DNA of 8,202 nucleotides from Bacteroidales bacterium (GTDB taxonomy: Bacteria; Bacteroidota; Bacteroidia; Bacteroidales; WCHB1-69), in the NCBI GenBank assembly GCA_017964755.1, contig JAGCRI010000024.1, positions 1-8,202 on the forward strand, written 5' to 3'. Shown piece by piece: positions 1-5,460 of the stretch (position 1 is the first letter of the stretch; every line of letters starts with the position of its first letter). The notes beneath the pieces were generated by a model that ran no database searches, was not told the DNA's origin, and worked only from the letters and a program-made list of their open reading frames with translations. Both the position numbers and the translations under genes were made by a program.

Positions 1-2
1 AC

Positions 3-404
3 CCGTACTTTCCGAACAATCCATACCAACCGACTTACAATCCCGTGCCGCAGCAGCCGCAAGTCGGGCCGCAAATGCAGGTGGTCAGGGTGAACGGTCG
101 CAACGGCGCACAGGCGTTTCAAATCGGGCCGAATAGTAGTGCGCTGCTTTTAGATGAATCAGGCACGATGGTATGGCTTGTGACCACTGACGGAGCATCC
201 TATAAGACAGTTGCACCATACGACATTATGCCGCATCAGGACACACCGGCCCCCGATTACAGCGGGCTTGAAGACAGAATCAAGCGATTGGAGGACTTTG
301 TGAATGAATACACCGGCGATACTACAGCAGCTTCAACAAGCAAGCCAGATGCCAAATCTACAGGCAGTCAAACAAATGCTGGGCATGGTACGTTCCGCAA
401 ATAA
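3..404 (+). CDS. Hypothetical phage protein, 5' partial
   Basis: The reading frame is already open at the left edge (first whole codon at position 3) and reaches a stop at 402-404, so the N-terminus is outside the window. A GTG at 45 is in frame, but I see no ribosome binding site that favours it. The N-terminal part is rich in Pro, Gln, Asn and Tyr. It is followed by a short compact segment (VVRVNGRNGAQAFQIGPNS, then LLLDESGTMVWLVTTDG) that looks beta-stranded, a short helix (LEDRIKRLEDFV) and a polar, probably disordered tail. The last 101 bases overlap the next gene in another frame. It resembles small accessory proteins of structural blocks in Bacillota phages, but I do not recognise a named family. 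Function unknown. Confidence 0.7.
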   Translation, partial: PYFPNNPYQPTYNPVPQQPQVGPQMQVVRVNGRNGAQAFQIGPNSSALLLDESGTMVWLVTTDGASYKTVAPYDIMPHQDTPAPDYSGLEDRIKRLEDFVNEYTGDTTAASTSKPDAKSTGSQTNAGHGTFRK

Positions 405-564
405 TCCAGACGCCATGCTCCGAATGTTGGCGCAAAATAACCCGCAGCTTCGGCAGGCTATGGACTTGGTGGAACAAAGCGGAGGAGACCCAGAAAAGGC
501 GTTCTACGCGCTTTGCCAACAAAAGGGTATAAACCCTCAGCAGATACTTTCAGGGCTTAAATAA
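304..564 (+). CDS. Small Gln/Met-rich helical hypothetical protein
   Basis: An 86-residue protein beginning at ATG 304, with GGAGG at 290-294 and a 9-base spacer supporting this start. It overlaps the preceding gene by 101 bases in a different frame. The sequence is almost wholly helical in character (LQQLQQASQMPNLQAVKQML, then MLRMLAQNNPQLRQAMDLV, then PEKAFYALCQQKG and a C-terminal NPQQILSGL). There is no signal peptide or membrane segment. Similar small Gln-rich helical proteins occur in structural blocks of Bacillota phages. The role is unknown, but the good ribosome binding site and coherent helices make it likely to be real. Confidence 0.72.
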   Translation: MNTPAILQQLQQASQMPNLQAVKQMLGMVRSANNPDAMLRMLAQNNPQLRQAMDLVEQSGGDPEKAFYALCQQKGINPQQILSGLK

Positions 565-675
565 GCCGTTTCTGGCTGTCTGACGCCACTTTAAGGCGAG
601 GGAAGGTGATATGTAAATCAGCGTCCGTTGTGCGCAGGCGGGCGATGATGAATATAGATAGAAAGAGGGACAACA

Positions 676-1320
676 ATGGACAATTCTATTATGCCCGTCC
701 TCCCCGTGGGGAACAATGATGGTTTCGGTGGTTCCAACGCATTTTTCTGGGTGTTCGCTTTGCTCGTGCTCATGGGCGGCGGCTTCGGAAATGGCTGGGG
801 CAACAACAACGGCGTAAACGCGCTGAACGCTGATATGCAGCGTGGCTTCGACCAGCAGAACACCATGGCGCAGACTCGTGACATCCTCGGTGCTGTCACC
901 AGCGGCACGGCGCAGACTATTGCGGCTTCTACCGCTAACGCCACCAATGCTATCAACGCTATCAAAGACGGCAACGCCAGCCTGATTCGCGAGTTCGGCA
1001 ATGTGGAAACCGCTCTGACCTCCCTTGCCGGTCAGCAGCAGTCTTGTTGCTGCGATATCAAGCAGCTCGTTCAGGGCACGTCCGCTGTCACTGATGCTGC
1101 TATCGCCGCTGCAAAGTACGAAACTGCCATGCAGATGGCGGGTATGGAACAGCGCATTACCGCGAAGATGGATGCCAACGAGATTACCAGTCTGCGCGAC
1201 CAGTTGAACGCCCTGCAAATTCAGGCGGCAACATCCAATGTGCTGCGCTACCCGAACAGTTGGTCTTACAACGGTGGTTACTTCCCGCCCATGGTCGGCT
1301 GCGCCTGCAACAACATCTAA
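676..1320 (+). CDS. Glycine/asparagine-rich membrane-anchored phage protein with CCC motif
   Basis: A 214-residue protein. ATG 676 is preceded by AGAGGG at 664-669 with a 6-base spacer. Near the N-terminus a hydrophobic stretch (about residues 21-33, NAFFWVFALLVLM) looks like one membrane segment, followed by a Gly/Asn-rich patch (GGGFGNGWGNNN, 34-45). Then comes a long helical region rich in Ala, Thr and Gln, a CCCDIK motif at 124-129, and another helix with NEITSLRDQLNALQ around 168-182. The C-terminus is aromatic/Gly-rich and ends CACNNI, giving two more cysteines at 209 and 211. This domain order recurs in unnamed proteins of Bacillota phages and prophages, usually among late genes. The membrane anchor plus coiled-coil helix suggests an envelope-associated or virion-associated role, but this is inference. 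A hairpin terminator candidate follows. Confidence 0.78.
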   Translation: MDNSIMPVLPVGNNDGFGGSNAFFWVFALLVLMGGGFGNGWGNNNGVNALNADMQRGFDQQNTMAQTRDILGAVTSGTAQTIAASTANATNAINAIKDGNASLIREFGNVETALTSLAGQQQSCCCDIKQLVQGTSAVTDAAIAAAKYETAMQMAGMEQRITAKMDANEITSLRDQLNALQIQAATSNVLRYPNSWSYNGGYFPPMVGCACNNI

Positions 1321-1351
1321 ATGACCACTAACGCCCCAACGGCGAGGTACG

Positions 1352-1381
1352 GCGGCGGGGCAGTTGCTTCGCCGCTGTTTT
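1352..1381 (+). terminator. Probable intrinsic terminator after the CCC-motif gene
   Basis: GCGGCG (1352-1357) pairs with CGCCGC (1370-1375) across a 12-base loop and is followed by TGTTTTAT. It lies 31 bases after the stop of the upstream gene and before the next ribosome binding site. The U-tract is short, so termination may be partial. Confidence 0.5.
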
Positions 1382-1414
1382 ATACATTAAATAAAACTGA
1401 AAGGATTGAATAAT

Positions 1415-1819
1415 ATGTCAAGGTCACTTATACAGACCACTAACCAGACCACACAGCCCGTCGCGGTCAATTCCATTATCTCCCTCGGCTCCGTACAGCG
1501 TCGGTTCGGTTGTAACTGCCGCCTGTCTGGCAACGCCATTGAATGCGTCGGCGAAGGCTATTACAAAGCTGATGTCAACGTGTCCATAGCGCCTACCGCC
1601 GCTGGCCCTGTTACCATTGCGCTGTATAACAACGGTGTTCAGATTCCCGGGGCGATTGCCTATGGCTCTGTGTCTACCGCTGGGAATTCCACCACGCTGC
1701 CCATTGAAACAACGATACGGCAGGGCTGTTGCTGCGATAGTGCCGATAGCCTTACGGTTGTTTTGCTGACTGGCGCGGGTGACGTCCAGAATATCTCCGT
1801 TCGCGTCGAGAAGGCTTGA
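1415..1819 (+). CDS. Small beta-rich phage protein, TNF/BclA-C-like jelly-roll candidate
   Basis: ATG 1415 is preferred over the in-frame TTG at 1406 because AAAGGA (1400-1405) sits 9 bases before it; the product is 134 residues. The sequence is dominated by alternating hydrophobic beta-strand patterns and small residues (ADVNVSIAPTAAGPVTIALYNNG, then GNSTTLPIETTIRQ, then LTVVLLTGAGDVQNISVRVEKA). It has cysteine pairs at FGCNC and a QGCCC cluster. This pattern resembles the TNF-like/BclA C-terminal jelly-roll fold found as small decoration or fibre-tip proteins in Bacillota phages; the fold is inferred from pattern only. The Cys-rich motif echoes the CCC motif of the preceding gene product, which may mean the two act together on the particle or envelope. 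The stop is 12 bases before the next start, so these two genes are probably co-translated. Confidence 0.75.
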   Translation: MSRSLIQTTNQTTQPVAVNSIISLGSVQRRFGCNCRLSGNAIECVGEGYYKADVNVSIAPTAAGPVTIALYNNGVQIPGAIAYGSVSTAGNSTTLPIETTIRQGCCCDSADSLTVVLLTGAGDVQNISVRVEKA

Positions 1820-1831
1820 TGGAGGGCTGCT

Positions 1832-2146
1832 ATGAAAATCATCAAATGCCTGTCCGAGATGATAGGGGAGGAAATAGCGGATGCCCGCAAGTATGCCGAA
1901 CATGCCTTGAAGTACAAAGATGAACGGCGCGGGCTTGCCGATGTTTTCTACCAACTATCTACGGAAGAAATGAAGCACATGAAAATGCTCCACAGCGAAG
2001 TTGCTAAGATAATCGCGGAATACCGCGAGGAAAACGGCGACCCGCCAAAGGAAATGCTTGCCGTGTACGACTACCTGCATGAAAAGCACATTGAAGAAGC
2101 GGCAGAAGTCAAGGCAATGCAGGCTCTTTATCAAGAACAGCGATAG
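1832..2146 (+). CDS. Ferritin-like four-helix-type small protein
   Basis: A 104-residue protein with GGAGGG at 1821-1826, 5 bases before the ATG. It is nearly all helix: helix 1 around residues 8-30 (EEIADARKYAEHALKYK), helix 2 around 33-65 (LADVFYQLSTEEMKHMKMLH) and helix 3 around 71-102. Helix 2 carries E45/E46 and H49, an ExxH metal-ligand pattern typical of ferritin-like/rubrerythrin-like proteins, with further candidates E14, H54, H83, E84 and H86. At this length it would supply a short bundle and probably acts as a dimer. Such mini-ferritin-like proteins are seen next to structural genes in Bacillota phages; a metal-binding or oxidative-stress role is inference. Confidence 0.75.
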   Translation: MKIIKCLSEMIGEEIADARKYAEHALKYKDERRGLADVFYQLSTEEMKHMKMLHSEVAKIIAEYREENGDPPKEMLAVYDYLHEKHIEEAAEVKAMQALYQEQR

Positions 2147-2151
2147 CGTTA

Positions 2152-2180
2152 TTGTGTTTTCCTACGCCTCGTGCTATAAT
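2152..2180 (+). promoter_or_regulatory. Sigma70-type extended -10 promoter
   Basis: A perfect TATAAT at 2175-2180 is preceded by TG at 2172-2173 (extended -10). A weak -35 (TTGTGT, 2152-2157) stands 17 bases upstream. It lies directly after the ferritin-like gene and would drive the 40-residue ORF. Confidence 0.65.
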
Positions 2181-2197
2181 GCTGTAGAGGTGGTTTT

Positions 2198-2320
2198 ATG
2201 AATAATCAGACGCAGGACAATGAATGTATGCCCGCGCAGAGTTGCCATGAACCAAAGCAGGAAACACAAAAAGGACACGGAAGCATGTTGCCGTTCGGAC
2301 GCGAAGCTGTTGACCAATGA
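2198..2320 (+). CDS. 40-residue hypothetical small protein
   Basis: ATG 2198 follows AGAGGTGG (2186-2193) with a 4-base spacer and lies 18 bases after a perfect TATAAT. The product is 40 residues, hydrophilic, with Cys10, Cys16, His17 and His27 (NECMPAQSCHEP). There is no membrane segment. The stop at 2318-2320 abuts a hairpin terminator, so promoter, ribosome binding site, ORF and terminator make a compact single-gene unit. No family recognised; a short leader or regulatory RNA carrying an incidental ORF is the alternative. Confidence 0.5.
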   Translation: MNNQTQDNECMPAQSCHEPKQETQKGHGSMLPFGREAVDQ

Positions 2321-2321
2321 A

Positions 2322-2350
2322 AAAAGCCCTTCCATTTCGGAAGGGCTTTT
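2322..2350. terminator. Bidirectional intrinsic terminator
   Basis: GCCCTTCC (2326-2333) and GGAAGGGC (2339-2346) form a perfect 8-bp stem with loop ATTTC. It is flanked by AAAA on the left and TTTT on the right, so it supplies a U-tract in both directions. It separates the + strand small ORF from the convergent - strand Ro60 gene. Confidence 0.92.
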
Positions 2351-2353
2351 GCT

Positions 2354-3811
2354 TTACGCAGCCTTGGGTTTCTCCCAATCGTAGGAGGCGATTGCCTTTT
2401 CGAGTGTAGCTTCACCCTGCTCTGCGAGCTGAACGAAGTCGAACACCTTCTCGCTCCAACCTGCGATGATGTTTGTCTTCGCGCCGTGGAACTGCTGCGT
2501 GCCGTAGCCTTGCAGGTCAATGGCGTGCACCCACAGGTCGCAGCCAGATTCGCGCCGGTAATCGTCAGCAAGTGACTGTACGGTCTTGTGGCTATACCAC
2601 GTATAACCGCTGTTGCACATGTTGTCGCTGATGATGATGATGCGGTCGGCCTTGATGCCATCACGCTTCATGGCGACAAACGGCAAATCCATGTTGGTGC
2701 CGCCGCCCGGTGCGGACTTGTTTACCACGGTGTCGAGGATAGCCGCCCTGCGGGAAAGCGGGACGCGGGTCAGGCTGGTGTCGAAGGTGTAGAATATGCT
2801 GTTGTCGCATATCCGGTTGGCAATCAACCCCAGCAACATGCCGATTTCGACGCACCGCACATCGGACTTGTTGCTTACCGTGCCGCTCATGGAGCCGGAG
2901 ACATCAACGGCGATAACCGTTGTGCCGTGCAGCCTCGGCAGGTTCGCTGTGGCGGCGTCTACGGCGTCTTCCAGCGCGTCCAGCCCACGGCTGCCAGCAA
3001 TGCTGCCTACCTGCTTATAGGCGGACAGGAAGCGGAATGGAAGCTGCTTGGAACGCCGTACTGCGTCGGGGTTCTCAATGGTCGCCCACACCTTTTCGAT
3101 ATTACGCGGCTTGGCGTTGATGATGTTGCGCAGGTTGCGCAGCAGCGCCATGTAGCCCACCTTGCCGCTGTCGATAAGGTTTTCCCACGTCTTGCGGTTG
3201 TTGCCGTTCGCGGAAAGCTGTGTCTCCCACGTGACAGGGGTTTCCAGCTTGCCTTCGAGCAGGCGCTTCCACATCGCGGATTGCGCGTCATCCCTCGGGG
3301 CGGGGCGGCACAGACACAGCAGGTCGCGCATCTTCACGGTCTTGCCTTCGCCCTTGTACTTGGCAAGGGTGTACTCGTCGAAGCCGCCGAATACGTCCTC
3401 GATGCCCTTGCGCAGACTGTTCGGAATGGGCTTGCCGAACGTATTGAGGTAGAACGCCATCAATTCGGTGGCGTCATCGCCGCGCAGGGTGATGCCCCTG
3501 ACGGTCTTGCGCACGTAGGGCTTGCCTTCCGGCTCATGCGCGAGGTATGCGGTCAGCACATGGGCGACTGAACGCATATTGAACACGCGACGGGCGTATA
3601 CGGCAAGGCGTGACACGAAGTCTGCGTCCTGCTTGATAACCCGCTGGATGGTCTCAGCCATGTCCTCGGAGTTGTCCCCATAGAACTTCGCTTCATTGAA
3701 GAAGGAAGTCAGGACTTGCGTCACCAGCTTGGCCTTATCGGTCATGCTGTAGGCTACGTGGCCGTCTCGGTTGGTTGTCTTGATGGTGTTGGTGCTGTTG
3801 AACTTGCTCAT
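2354..3811 (-). CDS. rsr: Ro60/Rsr-family TROVE-domain RNA-binding protein
   Basis: A 485-residue protein with the Ro60 layout: an N-terminal helical-repeat TROVE module (about residues 15-290) followed by a von Willebrand A domain (about 296-475). The vWA domain keeps a full MIDAS metal site: DVSGS (D303, S305, S307), T372 in GGGTN, and D396 in IIISDN. Ro60 is a doughnut-shaped protein that binds misfolded RNAs through its central hole and Y RNAs on its outer surface; bacterial Rsr works with Y RNAs and exonucleases in RNA processing and decay. The start is set by AGGAG (3819-3823), 7 bases before the ATG. The gene lies 42 bases downstream of tRNA-Thr with no promoter or terminator seen between, so it is probably the last gene of the tRNA/ncRNA operon and ends at the bidirectional hairpin. 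The reading as a phage-borne Ro60 is strong; a direct role on the neighbouring RNAs is inference. Confidence 0.93.
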   Translation of the reverse strand: MSKFNSTNTIKTTNRDGHVAYSMTDKAKLVTQVLTSFFNEAKFYGDNSEDMAETIQRVIKQDADFVSRLAVYARRVFNMRSVAHVLTAYLAHEPEGKPYVRKTVRGITLRGDDATELMAFYLNTFGKPIPNSLRKGIEDVFGGFDEYTLAKYKGEGKTVKMRDLLCLCRPAPRDDAQSAMWKRLLEGKLETPVTWETQLSANGNNRKTWENLIDSGKVGYMALLRNLRNIINAKPRNIEKVWATIENPDAVRRSKQLPFRFLSAYKQVGSIAGSRGLDALEDAVDAATANLPRLHGTTVIAVDVSGSMSGTVSNKSDVRCVEIGMLLGLIANRICDNSIFYTFDTSLTRVPLSRRAAILDTVVNKSAPGGGTNMDLPFVAMKRDGIKADRIIIISDNMCNSGYTWYSHKTVQSLADDYRRESGCDLWVHAIDLQGYGTQQFHGAKTNIIAGWSEKVFDFVQLAEQGEATLEKAIASYDWEKPKAA

Positions 3812-3853
3812 GTTACCACTCCTTTTCAGTTTCGCATTGCGAACAAGATTAAA

Positions 3854-3926
3854 AGCCGAATGTGAGATTCGAACTCACAACCTATCGCTTACAAGGCGAT
3901 TGCGCTGACCGTTGCGCCAATTCGGC
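3854..3926 (-). tRNA. tRNA-Thr(UGU)
   Basis: Acceptor GCCGAAT/ATTCGGC, anticodon stem ATCGC/GCGAT with loop CTTGTAA (anticodon TGT), and T-arm GTGAG-TTCGAAT-CTCAC. The discriminator is T and CCA is not encoded. It is the last tRNA before the Ro60 gene. Confidence 0.93.
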
Positions 3927-3932
3927 ATGATA

Positions 3933-3989
3933 GCCCGCCTTCAATTATTGCCCACGGCAGCTAACCGTGTACGCCAATAACAGGCGGGC
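3933..3989 (-). ncRNA. 57-nt stacked-hairpin element (armless-tRNA-like)
   Basis: Three nested perfect helices on the - strand: GCCCGCC/GGCGGGC (7 bp), TTATTG/CAATAA (6 bp) and CACGG/CCGTG (5 bp), separated by small internal loops and closed by the 7-base loop TTAGCTG. The outer 7-bp stem followed by TG resembles a tRNA acceptor stem, and the terminal hairpin has anticodon-arm size (5 bp, 7 bases, U at the position-33 equivalent). There is no D-arm or T-arm. It could be a reduced tRNA, a relative of the six upstream units, or a processing hairpin; there is no U-tract, so it is not a standard terminator. Confidence 0.5.
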
Positions 3990-4058
3990 ACCCGCGTCAA
4001 CGAGAGAAGACGGAGGCTTGGCTTATAGCCCGTGAAAGGAGCCACAATGAGTGGCAAG

Positions 4059-4132
4059 TGGGCCGGGTGGGATTCGAACCCACACTTACTACGTCCTGAG
4101 CGTAGCCCCTCTGCCGGTTGGGGTACTGGCCC
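4059..4132 (-). tRNA. tRNA with Leu(CAG) anticodon, short variable loop
   Basis: Anticodon stem CTACG/CGTAG with loop CTCAGGA (anticodon CAG), T-arm GTGGG-TTCGAAT-CCCAC, discriminator A, CCA not encoded. The acceptor GGGCCAG/CCGGCCC has one A-C mismatch at pair 6. The variable loop is only TAAGT (5 bases), whereas bacterial leucine tRNAs normally have a long variable arm. Confidence 0.88.
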
Positions 4133-4133
4133 A

Positions 4134-4220
4134 TGGTGGGTAGGGATGGACTCGAACCATCGGTGTTTCTTACGTCGTGAGTTTACAGCCCACTGCAATC
4201 GCCACTATGCACACCTACCC
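4134..4220 (-). tRNA. tRNA-Tyr(GUA)
   Basis: Acceptor GGGTAGG/CCTACCC, anticodon stem GTGGG/CTCAC with loop CTGTAAA (anticodon GTA), a long variable region as in bacterial tRNA-Tyr, T-arm GATGG-TTCGAGT-CCATC, discriminator A and encoded CCA. Confidence 0.94.
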
Positions 4221-4223
4221 ACG

Positions 4224-4300
4224 TGGTAGCAGCGCAGGGAGTCGAACCCTGAGAATTTCGGTTTTGAGCCGAACACGTTTGCCAATTACGTCACGCTGCC
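4224..4300 (-). tRNA. tRNA with Leu(CAA) anticodon, short variable loop
   Basis: Acceptor GGCAGCG/CGCTGCT (a G-U first pair), anticodon stem TTCGG/CCGAA with loop CTCAAAA (anticodon CAA), variable loop ATTCT, T-arm CAGGG-TTCGACT-CCCTG, discriminator A and encoded CCA. The 5-base variable loop is unusual for a bacterial leucine tRNA. Confidence 0.88.
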
Positions 4301-4395
4301 ATAAATGGTGCGGGTGCCTTTACCGTCATGCTTGCAATATCTGTTTCACACTTTGACCGTAGCACGTGTACTAATCATTGCGTTTAACGGCCCGC
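4301..4395. other. Spacer in the tRNA array, no gene recognised
   Basis: These 95 bases hold no tRNA that I can fold. CCCGC (4391-4395) and GCGGG (4310-4314) could close an 86-base element ending in ACCA, but no T-arm or anticodon arm is visible inside. Confidence 0.4.
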
Positions 4396-4471
4396 TGGTA
4401 CCGGATTTCGGATTTGAACCGAAACTATCAGCGTCCTTAGCGCTGTGCCTCTGCCGTTGGGCTAATCCGGC
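4396..4471 (-). tRNA. tRNA with Leu(AAG) anticodon, short variable loop
   Basis: Acceptor GCCGGAT/ATCCGGT, anticodon stem CAGCG/CGCTG with loop CTAAGGA (anticodon AAG), variable loop ATAGT, T-arm TTCGG-TTCAAAT-CCGAA, discriminator A, CCA encoded. An A at wobble position 34 is rare in bacterial leucine tRNAs, and the short variable loop is again atypical. Confidence 0.87.
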
Positions 4472-4475
4472 GTAG

Positions 4476-4551
4476 TGGCGGCAATGGGAGTCGAACCCAT
4501 AGGTTGTACAGATTTTAAGCCTGATGCGTCTTCCAGTTGCGCCATGCCGCC
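4476..4551 (-). tRNA. tRNA with Leu(UAA) anticodon, short variable region
   Basis: Acceptor GGCGGCA/TGCCGCC, D-arm GCGC/GCGC pattern, anticodon loop CTTAAAA (anticodon TAA) on a stem with four pairs including G-U, variable region about 7 bases, T-arm ATGGG-TTCGACT-CCCAT, discriminator A, CCA not encoded. It lacks the long variable arm expected for leucine. Confidence 0.85.
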
Positions 4552-4558
4552 ATAAAAG

Positions 4559-4644
4559 CGGGGAGTAGAAGATTCGAACTTCTGGAACCTTGCGGCTCAA
4601 CGGATTAGCAATCCGCCCCGATAAACCATCTCCGGCAACTCCCC
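4559..4644 (-). tRNA. tRNA-Ser(GCU)
   Basis: Acceptor GGGGAGT/ACTCCCC, anticodon loop TTGCTAA (anticodon GCT), a long variable arm GAGCC-GCAA-GGTTC as expected for serine, T-arm AGAAG-TTCGAAT-CTTCT, discriminator G, CCA not encoded. Confidence 0.94.
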
Positions 4645-4649
4645 AACTG

Positions 4650-4725
4650 TGGTGTCCCTGATTGGATTCGAACCAACGACTCGCGGATTAAAAATCCGCT
4701 GTTCTTCCAACTGAACTACAGAGAC
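4650..4725 (-). tRNA. tRNA-Lys(UUU)
   Basis: Acceptor GTCTCTG/CAGGGAC, D-stem GTTC/GAAC, anticodon stem GCGGA/TCCGC with loop TTTTTAA (anticodon TTT), T-arm GTTGG-TTCGAAT-CCAAT, discriminator A and encoded CCA. Confidence 0.94.
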
Positions 4726-4729
4726 AAAG

Positions 4730-4813
4730 CGCCGGGTGTAGGATTTGAACCCACGTGACATTACGTCCAACGATTTTCAAGACCGCCGCCTTAGACCGCT
4801 CGGCCAACCCGGC
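4730..4813 (-). tRNA. tRNA-Ser(UGA)
   Basis: Acceptor GCCGGGT/ACCCGGC, anticodon loop CTTGAAA (anticodon TGA) on a stem with G-U pairs, a long variable region typical of serine, T-arm GTGGG-TTCAAAT-CCTAC, discriminator G, CCA not encoded. Confidence 0.92.
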
Positions 4814-4823
4814 ATGAAAGGTT

Positions 4824-4886
4824 GCTGCGCCATAGGAGTTCCACCTATGGGGCTTGCAAAACATGGCTTTGTACGCACTACGCAGC
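4824..4886 (-). ncRNA. tRNA-like three-helix element lacking a D-arm
   Basis: A 63-base stretch on the - strand closed by GCTGCG/CGCAGC like an acceptor stem. It contains a small hairpin CAAA-GCCATGT-TTTG in the anticodon-arm position and a perfect 7-bp hairpin CCATAGG-TGGAACT-CCTATGG in the T-arm position. The T-loop consensus is absent and there is no D-arm, so it is not a standard tRNA. It may be a decayed tRNA or a structured spacer RNA. Confidence 0.4.
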
Positions 4887-4888
4887 TT

Positions 4889-4965
4889 TGGTCTGAATGG
4901 CAGGATTCGAACCTGCGACCCTACGCTCCCAAGGCGTATGCGCTGCCAAACTGCGCTACATTCAG
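4889..4965 (-). tRNA. tRNA-Pro(UGG)
   Basis: Acceptor CTGAATG/CATTCAG, D-stem GCGC/GCGC, anticodon stem TACGC/GCGTA with loop CTTGGGA (anticodon TGG), T-arm GCAGG-TTCGAAT-CCTGC, discriminator A and encoded CCA. Confidence 0.94.
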
Positions 4966-4969
4966 ATGA

Positions 4970-5045
4970 TGGTGGGAACCCCGGGACTTGAACCCGGAAC
5001 TGTACGCTTATGAGGCGCATGTTCTGCCGATTGAACTAAATTCCC
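4970..5045 (-). tRNA. tRNA-Met(CAU), probably elongator
   Basis: Acceptor GGGAATT/GGTTCCC, D-stem GTTC/GAAC, anticodon stem TGCGC/GCGTA with loop CTCATAA (anticodon CAT), T-arm CCGGG-TTCAAGT-CCCGG, discriminator A and encoded CCA. The first pair is G-C, so it is not an initiator type. An Ile tRNA with a lysidine-modified CAU anticodon cannot be excluded. Confidence 0.92.
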
Positions 5046-5190
5046 ATAATGCCGGTCTATTCCCGGCTGTCAGGGTTCCGTTACGGTCTGCTTGCATGTC
5101 CTCGCCCTGTGTTTGCACTAAGCCGCGTGACCGCCTGCGGGGCACCTTATCCCTCCTTCTGGTGCCAGATGCTTTAAGAGGGGGCATCAT
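5046..5190 (-). other. Structured spacer with several hairpins
   Basis: No tRNA or convincing ORF. Perfect inverted repeats seen: GCCGG (5051-5055)/CCGGC (5063-5067), directly upstream of tRNA-Met in the - direction; CAGGG (5071-5075)/CCCTG (5105-5109); and GGCACC (5141-5146)/GGTGCC (5161-5166). It may be processed leader RNA or part of an unidentified structured RNA. Confidence 0.4.
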
Positions 5191-5266
5191 TGGTCGTGGA
5201 TTTTGGATTCGAACCAAAGACCCTCGGCATATCAGACCGATGCGCTACCAACTGCGCCAATCCACG
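5191..5266 (-). tRNA. tRNA-Ile(GAU), canonical
   Basis: Acceptor CGTGGAT/ATCCACG, D-stem GCGC/GCGC, anticodon stem TCGGT/GCCGA with loop CTGATAT (anticodon GAT), T-arm TTTGG-TTCGAAT-CCAAA, discriminator A and encoded CCA. A second tRNA-Ile(GAU) in permuted form lies further upstream in the same array. Confidence 0.94.
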
Positions 5267-5460
5267 AAATCGCCGGTAAACCGCATGAATGTAAACCCGG
5301 CTCCATGGCCTTGCTGTCGCAGGCTTCTACAGCGGCAGCGTGGCCGCCTCCACTCTACGCTCCAGCCGTGTTTTACTTGCTATCCCGATATACGGCTCCG
5401 TTAGACGTATACCTCTGGATGGATGCAAGCGGTTTCCCCACGTCGGTCTCTTTCCCGACT
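5267..5460 (-). other. Structured spacer, about 190 bases, no gene recognised
   Basis: Hairpins but no tRNA: GCCGG (5272-5276)/CCGGC (5297-5301) directly upstream of tRNA-Ile; GCTGT (5313-5317)/ACAGC (5329-5333); TATACG (5389-5394)/CGTATA (5406-5411); and GTCGG (5442-5446)/CCGAC (5455-5459). The last has a loop similar to that of the hairpin before tRNA-Met. No coding potential I would defend. Confidence 0.4.

Noticed and set aside
550..1218. - strand ORF of 222 codons
   Set aside because: Antisense shadow of the CCC-motif gene, which has a ribosome binding site and a coherent domain structure.
2588..3571. Long + strand ORF (327 codons) opposite the Ro60 gene
   Set aside because: It lies wholly inside the TROVE/vWA gene on the opposite strand, has no recognisable domain, and its composition mirrors the antisense of a real gene.
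4310..4395. Possible 86-base class II tRNA closed by GCGGG/CCCGC and ending in ACCA
   Set aside because: Only five closing pairs; no T-arm, D-arm or anticodon arm can be found inside.
5008..5217. - strand ORF of 69 codons with GGAGGG near an internal GTG
   Set aside because: It runs into the tRNA-Met gene and has low-complexity Arg-rich sequence; no evidence that it is translated.
5046..5460. Large phage ncRNA such as ROOL or GOLLD in the structured spacers
   Set aside because: These classes are often near phage tRNAs, but the spacers here are short, split by tRNAs and show no consensus that I can recognise; a covariance search would decide.
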